Positions 44,701-52,718 are shown, counted from the first letter of the stretch. The stretch: 64,000 nucleotides of DNA from DAISKN01 sp964553925 (GCA_964553925.1 CAZKNR010000141.1:43844-107843), one strand, 5' to 3'. A program made the numbers and translations. Notes: generated by a model from the sequence alone, not told the origin.

Positions 44701-45116
44701 GTCGCGGTAGCGGCGGCCTGGGCTACCGATTCAGCGCTCCAGCTCACCGTGCCGTTGCCGTTCAGCGTGCCGTTTCGATAGTAGCGGTTGGAATTGCCGG
44801 AGTTGAACCCGAGGGCGATGACGTTCGTTCCGAGAAATCTCGTCGTCCACATTCCACCGATGGCGGGATTGAAGGAGAAGATCGGCCCCTGCGAGGCCCA
44901 GCTCACTCCGTCGAGAGAGCTGAACACGACCGGCGTCGTTCCGTTGTGAAAGGCGACCCAGAAGTAACCGCTCGCGAAGTGGACGTGGAATCGGCTGGCC
45001 GAATCGAAGGCGGAGCTCGTCGTCGACGTCGAGATGAGAGAGGCGGCACTCGAGGGGCTCGCCCACGCGGCGAGAGCGATCGCGATGAACCCGGCGGCCG
45101 ACCTCCAAAGACGCAC
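38721..45116 (-). CDS. Giant exported protein with C-terminal C25 (gingipain-like) cysteine protease
   Basis: This 2131-residue protein starts with GTG 45116 (ribosome site GGGGAG about 8 bases upstream) and a signal peptide (LWRSAAGFIAIALAAWASPS). Residues 30-450 resemble a beta-propeller or sialidase-like fold. A LamG/concanavalin-like domain lies near 860-1010 (GAVEFWYKPSWIHNDTFQHD), and a fibronectin-III-like domain near 1160-1260 (ELTWRTASELKNLGFHLYRA). The C-terminal third carries the C25 caspase-like domain with YVLLLGDGTYDF, catalytic His in YLGHGGIHLW (about 2002) and Cys in LNCLNGYF (about 2034). It is probably a surface or secreted protease. It has its own sigma54 promoter. The last gene to its right on the plus strand ends 22 bp away, convergent. 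Confidence 0.85.
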   Translation of the reverse strand: MRLWRSAAGFIAIALAAWASPSSAASLISTSTTSSAFDSASRFHVHFASGYFWVAFHNGTTPVVFSSLDGVSWASQGPIFSFNPAIGGMWTTRFLGTNVIALGFNSGNSNRYYRNGTLNGNGTVSWSAESVAQAAATATPINALIANQKPMYWRASAPGQGQLARGSAFASPAWSAPPLAPTLAPTTGGRFWAGAVFPTGGSNPEDLILVRATTQAAYAAGSHRLVSVRYDQLSDSHDASWYNVSTLGGGLAESATTEVKEAADDVAQLRFAAVRDTSGNLHALYVNRNDDVVHYKKDTGFAGVWSRISTDVTLSGSVIDRVALAAAEANNVFVFYSKSDNGIYYRRFNGTIWGGESVLKVADANPLQGALAPMESANGCSLGLAWEEGAGSPFNVMFSLGIGSCGDLSVSAGAGTLTVTAPASFEMRFNTATGGGIDRFFDLALDPPRTYDLAGSGGSTEHEALMLDELVVGGTWYTNERVSASLQKVELLEATPTRVKVRSEDFYGDWPGGVVLPGLKLLSDYSVYPSGRTALRWNRVATSNVSYTIDDHELTVHYKDPADPLTNWAAYSQAAALPPQQTAGDPNFVLFQIEQAQAKTDFLHIRYQDWPGADKLETSQNGAPLEEYQLYWRDSTLTMINAGTSDVWNFLTYFKPTNFTSQADAAVTTRSTDYRTPDPVSAIGPGSGWNENTADADFFNESEAAYTLDLNPATGLTFNMDGSTTTRYSPFFKIRQWRSLTPPATITVAGATKVRGIDFKADVKPVSRAAFAKDLLWHSTLQVALAVNTWPDIGSPGVSSGVGYATARYGQGANVTADNQYISFPVTDGAGALTGDFDKAKGAVEFWYKPSWIHNDTFQHDLGGIYANASNQLVFQKLTTNALRFRITASGVNYDCTVTSGNYSWRVNDWVHLRFEWDEAPASGPEQRIVINQTVPTQTCAGNWTASNLLLGTNAAFRLGDIGDGAGTFGAGLYDELYSFGISSTTPTALANGGLAASTSEYLGTGARNFQLTFVTRDAAFRGPRLFIGSDSKFLGLNIALAVKGVSPDANLRIHYWNGMAWALLSDTDTPFWAPGFSDTTNSLRQDGTMSWPESLVPNWEPYSVNGGPDLYYIRIGQQYGTYTTLPTEAAIKTDILLFQYCADVSSPAQTFAFGVPLPTAVELSSFEARGLDGAAELTWRTASELKNLGFHLYRATSIDGPYERITASVIPGLGSSPSGASYQYTDSGLVNGVTYYFKLEDIDTTGKTKLHGPVSVTPAAGASPPEEPSPAALIYGDPATSSVRVLAQSRREIVLELTTGGFRAEPQADGSVRLSIPGFSEESQPGSPLLPVKRSWIPIEGARTVEVASVRAEDVVVFSSLRPMAADSPELVASVRGTVRAGGRSQREGRAFRGEGLYPEEAARILAIGYQADERKARIEISPLRWNRSTGELALARRLVVRLVLSGREPTERRKARAPAIRTVARRLATREPGLYGVTYEELFGAGRRRAGASSSVRLSRLGIAVPFHIEPDRERFGPGSTLYFVSEGASMNPYGDEAVYELESSAGGVRMPVVSAPPQGSAVAFYWQEVSREENRYYQAGLVDADDLWLWDVLLAPVTKSYPFEVSALAEAGGSSRLSVQVQGTSDFAVSPDHHVRVAVNGTPVFETTFEGKSALRFTAEIPPGVLREGGNELALENVGDTGAAYSMVMLDGFEVSYPRRLIAEAGELEGSFSKSGVAVVDGLEENAFVLDVSQPEARWLGTSNRFRVEAGRRYRVVSPRAVLPPELKSVARGRLTSPGNGADYLIVGPRALLEVATPLLELRQSQGLRSRGVAIEDVYSEFGFGEPRPEAVREFLSYAYHHWQTPAPRYVLLLGDGTYDFKDYLGTGVKNQVPPSMVRTSYLWTASDWAYAAIRGEDELADLAVGRLPAASADEARAMVAKILAYERSGAISQGPVVLVADNPDEAGDFEADAEELASGLLSSRNPRKVFLGRLGTAPTEAAIVEAFDEGASLLSYLGHGGIHLWASENVFDTSRVSSLAPASQQPFVLTLNCLNGYFHFPYFDSLAEALVKAEGKGAIAAFAPSGLSLNEPAHLFHEALLTELLSGKHRRMGDAVLAAQGAYADSGAFPELLRIYHLLGDPALSLR

Positions 45117-45142
45117 GTGCAGTCTCTCCCCACCCGCATTCG

Positions 45143-45158
45143 TGCAACTGCCGTGCCA
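45143..45158 (-). promoter_or_regulatory. Sigma54 (RpoN) -24/-12 promoter of the C25 protease gene
   Basis: The minus strand reads TGGCACGGCAGTTGCA, matching the sigma54 consensus TGGCAC-N5-TTGCA. Transcription would begin about 12 bases past the GC element, near 45131, directly before the ribosome site and GTG 45116. Sigma54 promoters require an activator ATPase; no activator gene is in this window. Confidence 0.75.
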
Positions 45159-45271
45159 GGGGTTGTTCGAGAAAAGTCCTGCGTTCTCTGCTCTTTAACC
45201 TGAGCCGGACTGTTGATCTCGGGAATGCGCGAGGGAGAAAACCTACGGGTGTGGTCCCTTTTCCCGATGGT

Positions 45272-45800
45272 CTACCGCAGCGTTTGACGCGGCAGGTCGA
45301 GGACCCGCTCCGCGAGCGTCTCCATGACGCGAAAATAAGTCTCGGGACTTCGAGTGGCCTCGACGTCTCCGGTGAAGAAGTCGAGAACAACGCACGGGCA
45401 GCCGAGCTTCTCGAGAGCCGCGAAGTCCGCATGAATCTGTTCCCGCGTGCCTTCGCCCGCGCGGCGGGAATCGCCTTCGGGCCGTTCCGTGAGCCGCAGC
45501 AGGATCCGCGGACAGAGGCGGGGCGTGGGTCGTCGCATCGATCGCGCGATCGAGGCGAGCTCGGCCGCTTTCTCCTCGAGCCACGAGACGCGGACCCGGA
45601 TCGGATGCCACGCGTCTCCGAATCGAGCCGCGCGCCTCATGGCGGCGTCGCTCCCGCCGCCGACCCAGATCGGCGGATGGGGTGTGATCGGACACTCCGA
45701 GCAAGTGATAGCGGAGCGATTCCGTCGTTCGAGCCCACTCGGAGAAATTCTCGGGGAGGGCGCCGGGGCCGAAGTTCAGGAGGTTTATGCCGATCTTCAA
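45272..45800 (-). pseudogene. LLM-class (F420-type) oxidoreductase, internally deleted and frameshifted
   Basis: ATG 45800 starts MKIGINLLNFGPGALPENFS, with LLGVSDH about 35 residues later, the opening of luciferase-like monooxygenases. Immediately afterwards, in another frame, comes PHPPIWVGGGSDAAMRRAAR, then FGDAWHPIRV and a C-terminal helix region ending at 45272. This is the last 40 percent of the family, including the WVGGGS motif. About 120-150 residues of the flavin/substrate-binding barrel are missing. The remaining 3' frame could still be expressed from ATG 45640 but would not be a functional enzyme. Confidence 0.75.
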
Positions 45801-45881
45801 GATGGTCTCGAGATCAGAGCCCGACCCCGCGGCCCTTGTCGAAAGGAGTGACGAGCGGAAGGATGAGACGCGGCGAAGCGG

Positions 45882-46496
45882 TCAATGATCGGTGCTGGAG
45901 GCGGAGATCCTGTTGCGGAGGATCCCGATGCCCTCGATCTCGATCTCCACCACGTCTCCGGGTTTCATGGCGCTCGTCGATCCCGGGGTGCCGGTATAGA
46001 TCACGTCCCCGGGCATCAGAGTCACGAACTGGCTGATGTAGCTCACGATGTCTTCGACATTGAACAGGAGGTCGCTGGTCCTTTGCTTCTGGAGGACCTT
46101 GCCGTTGACTCGAGTCTGGAGGAGGAGGTCGTTGTGATTGAGACCGGTCACGATGACGGGTCCGAGGGGTCCGAAGGTGTCGGAGGCTTTCGCGCGGAAC
46201 CACTGGAGATCGTCGCGCTGCCAGTCCCGCTCGCTCACGTCGTTGCCCGCGGTGACGCCGAAGATATACTTCGGGGCCTCTTCCTTCGAGACGCGGCTCG
46301 CTTTCCTCCCGATCACGATCACCAGCTCACCCTCGAAATGCACGTTCGAGGCGCCCTCGGGGTAGACGATCTCCGCCTCCGGGCCGACGATGCACGTCGG
46401 AAACTTGGCGAAGAGCCCGGGATAGGGCGCCGGCTTGCGGTCGCCGAGGTGGCTCTTGTAGTTCAATCCGACCGCGATCACTTTCGAAGGATCCAC
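45882..46496 (-). CDS. Fumarylacetoacetate hydrolase family protein
   Basis: This 204-residue protein matches the FAH fold: KVIAVGLNYKSHL near the start, metal-binding acidic residues in HFEGELVIVIGR (E55, E57) and GVTAGNDVSERDWQ (D86), and MPGDVIYTGTPGST. Members hydrolyse or decarboxylate 2-oxo or acylpyruvate compounds using Mg2+ or Mn2+. The length is usual for the short YisK/FAHD1-like branch, which often acts as an acylpyruvase or oxaloacetate decarboxylase; the exact substrate cannot be read from sequence. It lies 57 bp after the PEGA-PDZ-TPR gene on the same strand and 81 bp before the LLM pseudogene. Confidence 0.85.
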   Translation of the reverse strand: MDPSKVIAVGLNYKSHLGDRKPAPYPGLFAKFPTCIVGPEAEIVYPEGASNVHFEGELVIVIGRKASRVSKEEAPKYIFGVTAGNDVSERDWQRDDLQWFRAKASDTFGPLGPVIVTGLNHNDLLLQTRVNGKVLQKQRTSDLLFNVEDIVSYISQFVTLMPGDVIYTGTPGSTSAMKPGDVVEIEIEGIGILRNRISASSTDH

Positions 46497-46553
46497 CGGG
46501 GCGAGGAGAGCGAGATTCGTTGCCGCCGTTCGGGTAGAGTGGTTTTCGATTCC

Positions 46554-48953
46554 TTACCGGCCGGCCTCGCGCAACCGGCGCTGGGCGAGCGGCACTACGC
46601 GGGGTCCGTCGTTCGATTGGATGGTTGCTCCTTCGAACGCGAGCGCCTGCTGGAAGATCCGCGCCGCCTCCGCGCGCTCGCCCAGGCGAAGATAGGCAAG
46701 GGCGGTGTAGTAGAGCACCGTCCCCTGGGAGATGCCCGTGGTCTCGGCGAGAGTCACCTGCGGCAGGTACTCTTTGAGCGCAGTCTCGTAGTCGCCGAGC
46801 TGCATGTAGCAGAGAGCCACGTTCAGCCCGGCGAGCCCGGCGATGGCGGGGTCCACCACCATCCGATGCCGGAGATCGACGATCGCCTTGTTGTAGAGGA
46901 AGCCTTCCTCGTTCAAGGGAATCTCTAGAGGCGTGGTTCCCACGGCGACCGATGCGGTCTCGGTCGAGCCTCCCCGCCAGAGAGTGAGGCTGAGACTCGC
47001 TCCCGCCTCCATCCCCCGAACGGCTCGGAGGAGGTCAACCGCCTTGGTCACCGGCGCTCCCGCAACCGCCTGCACGATGTCCCCCATCTGGACTCCGGCC
47101 TTCGCCGCAGGTCCTCCGGAATCGACGGCGAGCACGATGGGACCCTCGGTGAGCCGCGTGTCGACGGTGGTGAGACCGATCCAGGATCCATGGAGCTTCG
47201 TCGGTGTCGAGAGCTTTTCGACGAAGGTGGGAAGAGCGTCCCGGTCGAGATAGTTCAGGGAATACCGATCCGGAGCGGGCGAGCCCACCGCGAGGAAATG
47301 GAGCACCACGTCTTTCGTCAGGCGCTGGGCGGGGACGTGACCCAGGAGAATCGCTTCGACCTCCAGGGCCTTCCCCAGTTTCTCTGAAGCCTCGCGCATG
47401 TGCTCCGGGGTGGCGGTCGTCGGCGCGAGGGCGGGAACGAGGCTCCGGACGCCTCCACCCCCGACGATTCGGTTCACGGCAGCGCTTTCGGGAAAGACGA
47501 CGTTCATCACCGAGAGTTTTCGGAGCTCTGAGGTCAGCTTCTGGCGTATGTCCTCGAGGTCGCGCCCCGGAACCCCTTCGTCCGCGATGAGGTCGACGAC
47601 TGCCAGAGTCGGGCGGATGGGACACTCGAACGAAAGGGACTCTTCAGCGCCTACGGAGATATCTTCGACGTATTTGCCCGTGGGGTGCTTCACCTCGAGA
47701 CGGTGATCGCCGGAGCAGACGCGGTTCAGCTCCAGCGGGGTATTTCCTCTGAACTCGGAATCGAGGAACACCCGCGCGTCGCTGGGATTGCTCGTGACCG
47801 AGACTCTTCCGATCGAGTCGTTGAGCTTGACGATCTGGGCGGTGTAGTCCCGGGGCTCGTCGGCGCGAAAGGCAAACCGCACGGTCTCGAAGCAGTCGAG
47901 GCGCAGCTCGATGTCGTGCTGGCCCAGAGGAAGTGACAGGAGCTCGAAGGGCGACGAGAGCCGCGAAGGATCGAGATCGGGCGGCATGAAGCTGCGCAGG
48001 TCCGGAGGCAACGTTCCCGAGGTAACCCCCACCACCTGACCGTCGACCACCACTTGCACTCCAGGAGGATCGGTGATGATGGGAAGCCGGGCGCTGGTCC
48101 GGTTGAGCACCAGGTCGAGAGTGTTGATCTCGCCCGGTTCGATGCGCAGATTGTCGTCGACGTACCCCTGGTAGCCTTCGAGGCTGATCTCGATGCGGGC
48201 TAGCCCGGTGTGCACCTCGACGGGAAAGAAGTTGGTAATGCCCATGAAGTTTCCATTCACGTTCACCCGCGCCCCCGCGGGGTCGGTGGTGACGGCGATG
48301 TAACCGATGAGCTGCTTTTTCTGGTCCTCGAAGAAGTCGACGATCTTGGGCGAGAGCGACTCGGCGTTGAGCGCATAGCGGGCATTGTTCAGGAGCAGGT
48401 GGCGGAAGTCGTCGCCGGCCCCCTGGAGCTGTCCCGCGTCGAAGAAAGCGCGCGCCCGAAGCTCGAGCGCCTGGTGCTGGAGATCGAGAATCTCGGGCGG
48501 CACTTCGGCTCCCGATCGCCGCCGCTCCTCGATCTCGTCGATTACCCGTCCCAGAAAATCGATCGACTGGGACTGACGCTTCGGGTCCTCGAACAGGACC
48601 TTCGCCTCGGTGAGCTGCTGCGACAGCCGGAGCAGCAGCTCGTCGTCCTGCGCCGACGCCGCGCTGACCGCACCAACGAGCGCCGAAATCACGATCAGCG
48701 AGCGGAGAGTCCGCCTTCGCGCGAAGCGCTTCGGCGAGACCGCGCCGGCCGCCTCCGCGGAGCTACGGCGAGCATGGCCGAAGCCCGACCGTAGCCCGAC
48801 CCGCCTTCGCAAGGCTTCGGCGGGTCCGCCGTAGCCCGAAGGGCGGAGGCGGAAGGGCGGAGGCGGAAGGGCGGAGGCGGAAGGGCGAAGGCGGGAGCCC
48901 GGCCGCAACTTACTTAAGGTGAACGATGGCTTTCTCATTCTCGTCGTAGACAT
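46554..48953 (-). CDS. Secreted PEGA-PDZ-TPR protein
   Basis: The frame encodes 799 residues. A signal peptide-like segment (SLIVISALVGAVSAASAQ) lies at about residues 84-101, preceded by about 80 Arg/Pro-rich residues encoded by repeat DNA. The true start is therefore doubtful: ATG 48953 and 48938 are the only ATG codons, and both overlap the previous gene. Three PEGA-like domains follow (GYIAVTTDPAGARVNVNGNF near 215, LPIITDPPGVQVVVDGQVVG near 285, GRVSVTSNPSDARVFLDSEF near 385). Next come a region of unknown fold (440-550), a PDZ domain (about 590-680, GGPAAKAGVQMGDIVQAVAG) and TPR helices to the end. PEGA domains often occur in cell-wall-linked proteins. Its neighbour kinase also carries PEGA domains, suggesting a shared envelope pathway. 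Confidence 0.75.
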   Translation of the reverse strand: MSTTRMRKPSFTLSKLRPGSRLRPSASALPPPPFRLRPSGYGGPAEALRRRVGLRSGFGHARRSSAEAAGAVSPKRFARRRTLRSLIVISALVGAVSAASAQDDELLLRLSQQLTEAKVLFEDPKRQSQSIDFLGRVIDEIEERRRSGAEVPPEILDLQHQALELRARAFFDAGQLQGAGDDFRHLLLNNARYALNAESLSPKIVDFFEDQKKQLIGYIAVTTDPAGARVNVNGNFMGITNFFPVEVHTGLARIEISLEGYQGYVDDNLRIEPGEINTLDLVLNRTSARLPIITDPPGVQVVVDGQVVGVTSGTLPPDLRSFMPPDLDPSRLSSPFELLSLPLGQHDIELRLDCFETVRFAFRADEPRDYTAQIVKLNDSIGRVSVTSNPSDARVFLDSEFRGNTPLELNRVCSGDHRLEVKHPTGKYVEDISVGAEESLSFECPIRPTLAVVDLIADEGVPGRDLEDIRQKLTSELRKLSVMNVVFPESAAVNRIVGGGGVRSLVPALAPTTATPEHMREASEKLGKALEVEAILLGHVPAQRLTKDVVLHFLAVGSPAPDRYSLNYLDRDALPTFVEKLSTPTKLHGSWIGLTTVDTRLTEGPIVLAVDSGGPAAKAGVQMGDIVQAVAGAPVTKAVDLLRAVRGMEAGASLSLTLWRGGSTETASVAVGTTPLEIPLNEEGFLYNKAIVDLRHRMVVDPAIAGLAGLNVALCYMQLGDYETALKEYLPQVTLAETTGISQGTVLYYTALAYLRLGERAEAARIFQQALAFEGATIQSNDGPRVVPLAQRRLREAGR
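48841..48896. repeat. 14-bp minisatellite at the 5' end of the PEGA-PDZ-TPR gene
   Basis: GGGCGGAGGCGGAA occurs three times exactly (48841-48854, 48855-48868, 48869-48882), followed by a degenerate fourth copy to 48896. Just beyond, 48715-48840 is rich in related GAAGC/GCTTCG palindromes. The repeat encodes the Arg/Pro-rich lead of the gene, or lies in its leader if translation begins later. Confidence 0.8.
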
Positions 48954-50409
48954 ACAGATCTCCCGAAGCGTCGACGTCGAGGGTGACCGGTTTCGTCAGC
49001 GTCCCAGAACCCAGCTGCTGCTGGGTCAAGAGAGTGACGAACTGATACGAAGCGTCGAACACCGCGATCTTCGCCTCCTCTTCGTCGAGAATGTAGAGAT
49101 AACCGGCGGGGTCGAGGGCGATATCCGCCGCTTTCTTCATGGCCCATTGCCCCGTTTTCGTCGGGATGCGGGCAACGACTCGCCCCTCGGGACTGAGGAC
49201 GCTCACGTCCCGGTCCCTCTTGTCCAGAAGCAGGATATTGCCCACCGGGTCCATCTCGACCCTCAGGATCTCCCGCGGGGTCGCGTCGGGAAAGGGGCCG
49301 ACGAGATCTCCGGACGGGTTGAACCTCAAGAGCTTCTTTTCGCTCTCGTCATAGACGTAGATCTCCCCGAGCCGGTCCCGCAGTGCCAACCGGATCTTCT
49401 CGAGGGGCTTCGGTCCCTCCTGCGAAGGCACGGCGAAGGTGACCGGCTTGCCGTCGACGGTAACCGCCCTCGCGTTGGCGACGACGAGCTCTCCGCGGGC
49501 ATCGACGAACAGACCGTACGGCTCGACCGCCTGCTGGCTCCCGGCAAGCTTCCCTTGACGGTCGAAGGTCATGACCCGTTTCTTGTCGCGCTCGAGAACG
49601 TGGATGCCGCCCGCGGAGACCCGAATCGCCACCACTTCGTTGAGCTTGTCCTTGAGAACGGGGTTGAATCCCGGATCGCGGCGGAAGGTGACGGTTTGTC
49701 CCAGCATGCGCGTCCCGTAGAGCCGGAACAGGAGCGTGAGCCAATCAAGGGCCGACTCCGCTTCCCGGCTCTCCGGGTACGCGTTGCGCGCCTCCTGGAA
49801 CTGCGCCATCGCCTCCGCCGGATTCCCTTGACGCACGAAGCTTCGTCCGACGCCAAGACGAGCGCCCGCGGTCCACTCCGATCGCGGATGATCGACGATC
49901 ACCTGGAAGTAGGCGTCGACCGCTTCCTGGAACTTCCCCTGCCGCTCGAGGGCGGTGCCCGTCGAGTTGAGCGCCGCGGGAATCCAGGGATTGTCGGGAT
50001 AGAGGAACACCCGCTGGTAGTTCGCGAGGGCGTCGTCGAGCGTCCTCCCCGTCCGGTCGGAGCGAAAGATTACCTCGCCCAGGTAATAGTAGGCCCCCGG
50101 GGCAGAGTCGCTCGTAGGGTAGCCGCGGAGGACGGAATCGAGGTTGTCTTTCGCTTTCGCGAAATCCTCCTCGACGTCGAGGTAGTAGCGCCCGATCCGG
50201 AGGAGGGCGTCGTCGGCGACCTCGCTCGTCGCCATCGAGGTCACGATGATCTGGAAGTCGTTCAGCGCCTGGTTGTAACGCTGCTGCTCGTAGAACTGGA
50301 TTCCGCTCTCCAGGTGCTGGCGCGCCAGATCCGAAGGCGCCTGTCCCTGAGAAATCGACGCGCCGAGAGTGGCCGTGACCGCGATGGCATAAACCCGCTT
50401 GCTCACCAC
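48910..50409 (-). CDS. Secreted TPR and NHL-repeat protein
   Basis: This 499-residue protein starts MVSKRVYAIAVTATLGASIS, a signal peptide ending near SQGQA. TPR-like helical repeats fill about 25-235 (LESGIQFYEQQRYNQALNDF, YYLGEVIFRS), similar to YbgF/CpoB-type periplasmic repeat proteins. Residues about 260-499 are NHL/six-bladed propeller repeats (VEPYGLFVDARGELVVANAR, ADIALDPAGYLYILDEEE). It lies 7 bp after the kinase gene, so it is co-transcribed. Likely a periplasmic protein-interaction scaffold; no enzymatic residues are evident. Confidence 0.8.
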   Translation of the reverse strand: MVSKRVYAIAVTATLGASISQGQAPSDLARQHLESGIQFYEQQRYNQALNDFQIIVTSMATSEVADDALLRIGRYYLDVEEDFAKAKDNLDSVLRGYPTSDSAPGAYYYLGEVIFRSDRTGRTLDDALANYQRVFLYPDNPWIPAALNSTGTALERQGKFQEAVDAYFQVIVDHPRSEWTAGARLGVGRSFVRQGNPAEAMAQFQEARNAYPESREAESALDWLTLLFRLYGTRMLGQTVTFRRDPGFNPVLKDKLNEVVAIRVSAGGIHVLERDKKRVMTFDRQGKLAGSQQAVEPYGLFVDARGELVVANARAVTVDGKPVTFAVPSQEGPKPLEKIRLALRDRLGEIYVYDESEKKLLRFNPSGDLVGPFPDATPREILRVEMDPVGNILLLDKRDRDVSVLSPEGRVVARIPTKTGQWAMKKAADIALDPAGYLYILDEEEAKIAVFDASYQFVTLLTQQQLGSGTLTKPVTLDVDASGDLYVYDENEKAIVHLK

Positions 50410-50416
50410 TCCCCCT

Positions 50417-52651
50417 TCATGGTTTTTGACCGATGACGTAGCTCGGTTTGCCCACCTGGACTACGACCTGATGTACGTCCCTCAAATCGCCCGGCCAGGT
50501 GAAGACGAACTCGTGGGAGCCTTCCACGATGTCCCGGTTCATGAAAGGCGGCGCTCCCGCGGAGATCCCGTTGATGCTCAGGGTGCAATTGCCGGGATTG
50601 GCGCGAACGTTCACCCGTCCGACCGGCGGAGCCTGGACGGTCGTGGTCTCGCCCTCGCTCACCCGCACCTGGACCAGCCGATCGAGAAAGACCGATTCCG
50701 AAATCAGCCGGAGCTCGTAGGAGCCCGGCCGAAGCTGGAGGCTCGGACTTGGAGTCGCGGGCGCGAGCTCCGAGTCGCCGCGCTGAACCGAGACCGGATA
50801 CGTTGACTCGATGACGAACGTGCCCGGTTTTCCGAGCGCGGTCAAGACCACGGGCAGAACGGGAAGCTTTTCGCTCCCGCGGAGGCGGAGAGTCGCCGTC
50901 TCGTACTCGGCCTTCGTGAATTTGACCTCGTGATCGCCCTTCGCGGGGAGCTCGATCGAGAGCGGGGTCACTCCCTCTAGGGGCTTGCCGTCAAGAAGCA
51001 CCGACGCGCCCGCGGGGGAGGTCTGGAGCTCGAACGTCCGGGCGATCGGGACAGGCGGGACAGGCGGGACAGGCGGGGCGGCCTCTGCGAGGACGAACTC
51101 GAGCGGATCCGGCGGTGCCGCTCCGAGCACCACATTCGCCGAGGCAGGCTTGAAGCCGTCCATCCGCATCTCGACCCGCACGGAGTCGTTCACCAGTCCC
51201 GAAAGGGGAACCTCGACGCCGTCCTCGTCGGTTAGAAAATCCGTTTGACGCCCGTTGAGAGTGACGGCGGCCCCCACCGGATCGGAGTAGACCCGGAGGG
51301 TATGGGTGACCGGCTTGGGGCCATCCGGCTCCCGCGGAAACATCCAGAAGAGCCCGCCCGCGAACCCGGCGAGGGCGACGACCACCAGGGCCCAGATCGG
51401 CACCGCGAGAGCGCGCACCGGATCCGAGCCCTTCGCTTCCGCGAGCGTCTCCGCCGAGCTCGAGCCGGACCCGGTCCCGGGAGGACTCGTCGTCGGCACT
51501 CCCAATTCCGTTTCCGCGAGCGCCGAAGGTCCGCGGGCGGTTACCGCCTCGCTCCCATAGAGCCCGGTGAGCTCGCCGTAGATCTCGTCGAAGTGCCTGG
51601 TCCTCTCCGCTTCAGACCTCTGGCTTTCGCTCTCCTCCAGGTGGATCTCCCGCAGAGCCCGGCGAAGGAGACGGCGGACATCGTCGAGCTGCGGATGCTC
51701 CTCGAGAAGCTCCTTGGCCCTCTTCGAGACCCGACCCCAGTCGCCCTCGCGCGCCAGGGCCTGGAGCTCCTGGACGCTCCTTTCGTGAGCCGAGGTGGTT
51801 CGAGGAAAGGTCTTGCGGTAGACGGAGAGGATCTTGTCCAGCTCCTTCGCCATCTCGCCCGCGGTGGCGAAGCGATCTTCGGGCTTCTTCGAGAGCGCCC
51901 GGTCGATGACCCGCTGGACCTCCTGGGGAAGATCCGCGTTCCTCTCGGCCACCGGCTTCGGCGTCTCGTGGACGATGTTGTAGAGAATCGAGGTCGCGGA
52001 GTCTCCCGAGAACGGCCGCACGCCCGCGAGAAGCTCGTAGAGGATGCAGCCGACGGAGAAGATGTCGGTCCTGCCGTCGAGCTTCTCGCCCCGGATCTGC
52101 TCCGGGGACATGTAGTGGAGGGTGCCGATCATGACGCCGCTCTTGGTGATCTGATGACCGCCTTCGACGCGGGCGATGCCGAAGTCCATGATCTTGATCT
52201 GACCATCGTCGAGGTACCGGATGTTCGCGGGCTTCACGTCGCGGTGCACGACGCCCTTCAGGTGGGCGAAGTCGAGCGCCCGGCAGAGCTGGGCTACGAT
52301 GTCGAGCGCCTCCGCGAGCGGGACGCTGCGGTTGCCGCTGACCAGCGCGGCGACGTCGGTTCCCTCGAGGTACTCCATCACGATATAGGGCTTTTCTTTG
52401 CCGCCGAAGTTCCCGAGCTCGAACACCGTGACGATATTGGGATGCGCGAGCTTCGCCGCCGCCCTGGCTTCCCGCTCGAACCGGCCGCGGGACTCCGCGT
52501 CGGCGATCGCGTCCGTGGTCAGGGTCTTGATGGCGACCCTTCGGTCGAGAGCCGGATCGTGCCCTTCGTACACCGACCCCATCCCTCCGCGGCCCAGGCG
52601 CCTGAGGATGGTGAACCTGCCGACGTGAAGCTCGGTTTGTTTCTCAGCCAT
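50417..52651 (-). CDS. Membrane Ser/Thr protein kinase with extracytoplasmic PEGA domains
   Basis: This 744-residue kinase has a complete eukaryotic-like domain: glycine loop GRGGMGSVY (20-28), K42 in VAIK, catalytic loop HRDVKPAN (136-143), DFG 156-158, and SPE 182-184. A linker (about 290-400) leads to one TM helix (about 410-430, ALVVVALAGFAGGLFWMF). Outside the membrane are PEGA-type beta domains (LRVYSDPVGAAVTLNGRQ, FELQTSPAGASVLLDGKPLE, and VRANPGNCTLSINGISAGAP near the end), with a short PPVPPVPPV spacer. The architecture resembles PknB-like sensors in which the outer part reads envelope signals. The PP2C phosphatase lies 67 bp upstream, giving a kinase-phosphatase pair. Confidence 0.9.
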   Translation of the reverse strand: MAEKQTELHVGRFTILRRLGRGGMGSVYEGHDPALDRRVAIKTLTTDAIADAESRGRFEREARAAAKLAHPNIVTVFELGNFGGKEKPYIVMEYLEGTDVAALVSGNRSVPLAEALDIVAQLCRALDFAHLKGVVHRDVKPANIRYLDDGQIKIMDFGIARVEGGHQITKSGVMIGTLHYMSPEQIRGEKLDGRTDIFSVGCILYELLAGVRPFSGDSATSILYNIVHETPKPVAERNADLPQEVQRVIDRALSKKPEDRFATAGEMAKELDKILSVYRKTFPRTTSAHERSVQELQALAREGDWGRVSKRAKELLEEHPQLDDVRRLLRRALREIHLEESESQRSEAERTRHFDEIYGELTGLYGSEAVTARGPSALAETELGVPTTSPPGTGSGSSSAETLAEAKGSDPVRALAVPIWALVVVALAGFAGGLFWMFPREPDGPKPVTHTLRVYSDPVGAAVTLNGRQTDFLTDEDGVEVPLSGLVNDSVRVEMRMDGFKPASANVVLGAAPPDPLEFVLAEAAPPVPPVPPVPIARTFELQTSPAGASVLLDGKPLEGVTPLSIELPAKGDHEVKFTKAEYETATLRLRGSEKLPVLPVVLTALGKPGTFVIESTYPVSVQRGDSELAPATPSPSLQLRPGSYELRLISESVFLDRLVQVRVSEGETTTVQAPPVGRVNVRANPGNCTLSINGISAGAPPFMNRDIVEGSHEFVFTWPGDLRDVHQVVVQVGKPSYVIGQKP

Positions 52652-52718
52652 CTCTCGCAGGAATCAGTATCAGGGGATTCTTCGGGATTTTATTCGGGTC
52701 AGTCTTCAAGGGTGAAAC

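Noticed and set aside
41361..45203. 1280-codon plus-strand open frame antisense to the C25 protease gene
   Set aside because: Shadow of the sense frame, which has a signal peptide, catalytic motifs and a sigma54 promoter.
51045..51090. GGGACAGGC-type tandem repeat
   Set aside because: It is in frame and simply encodes the Pro-Pro-Val spacer of the kinase ectodomain.
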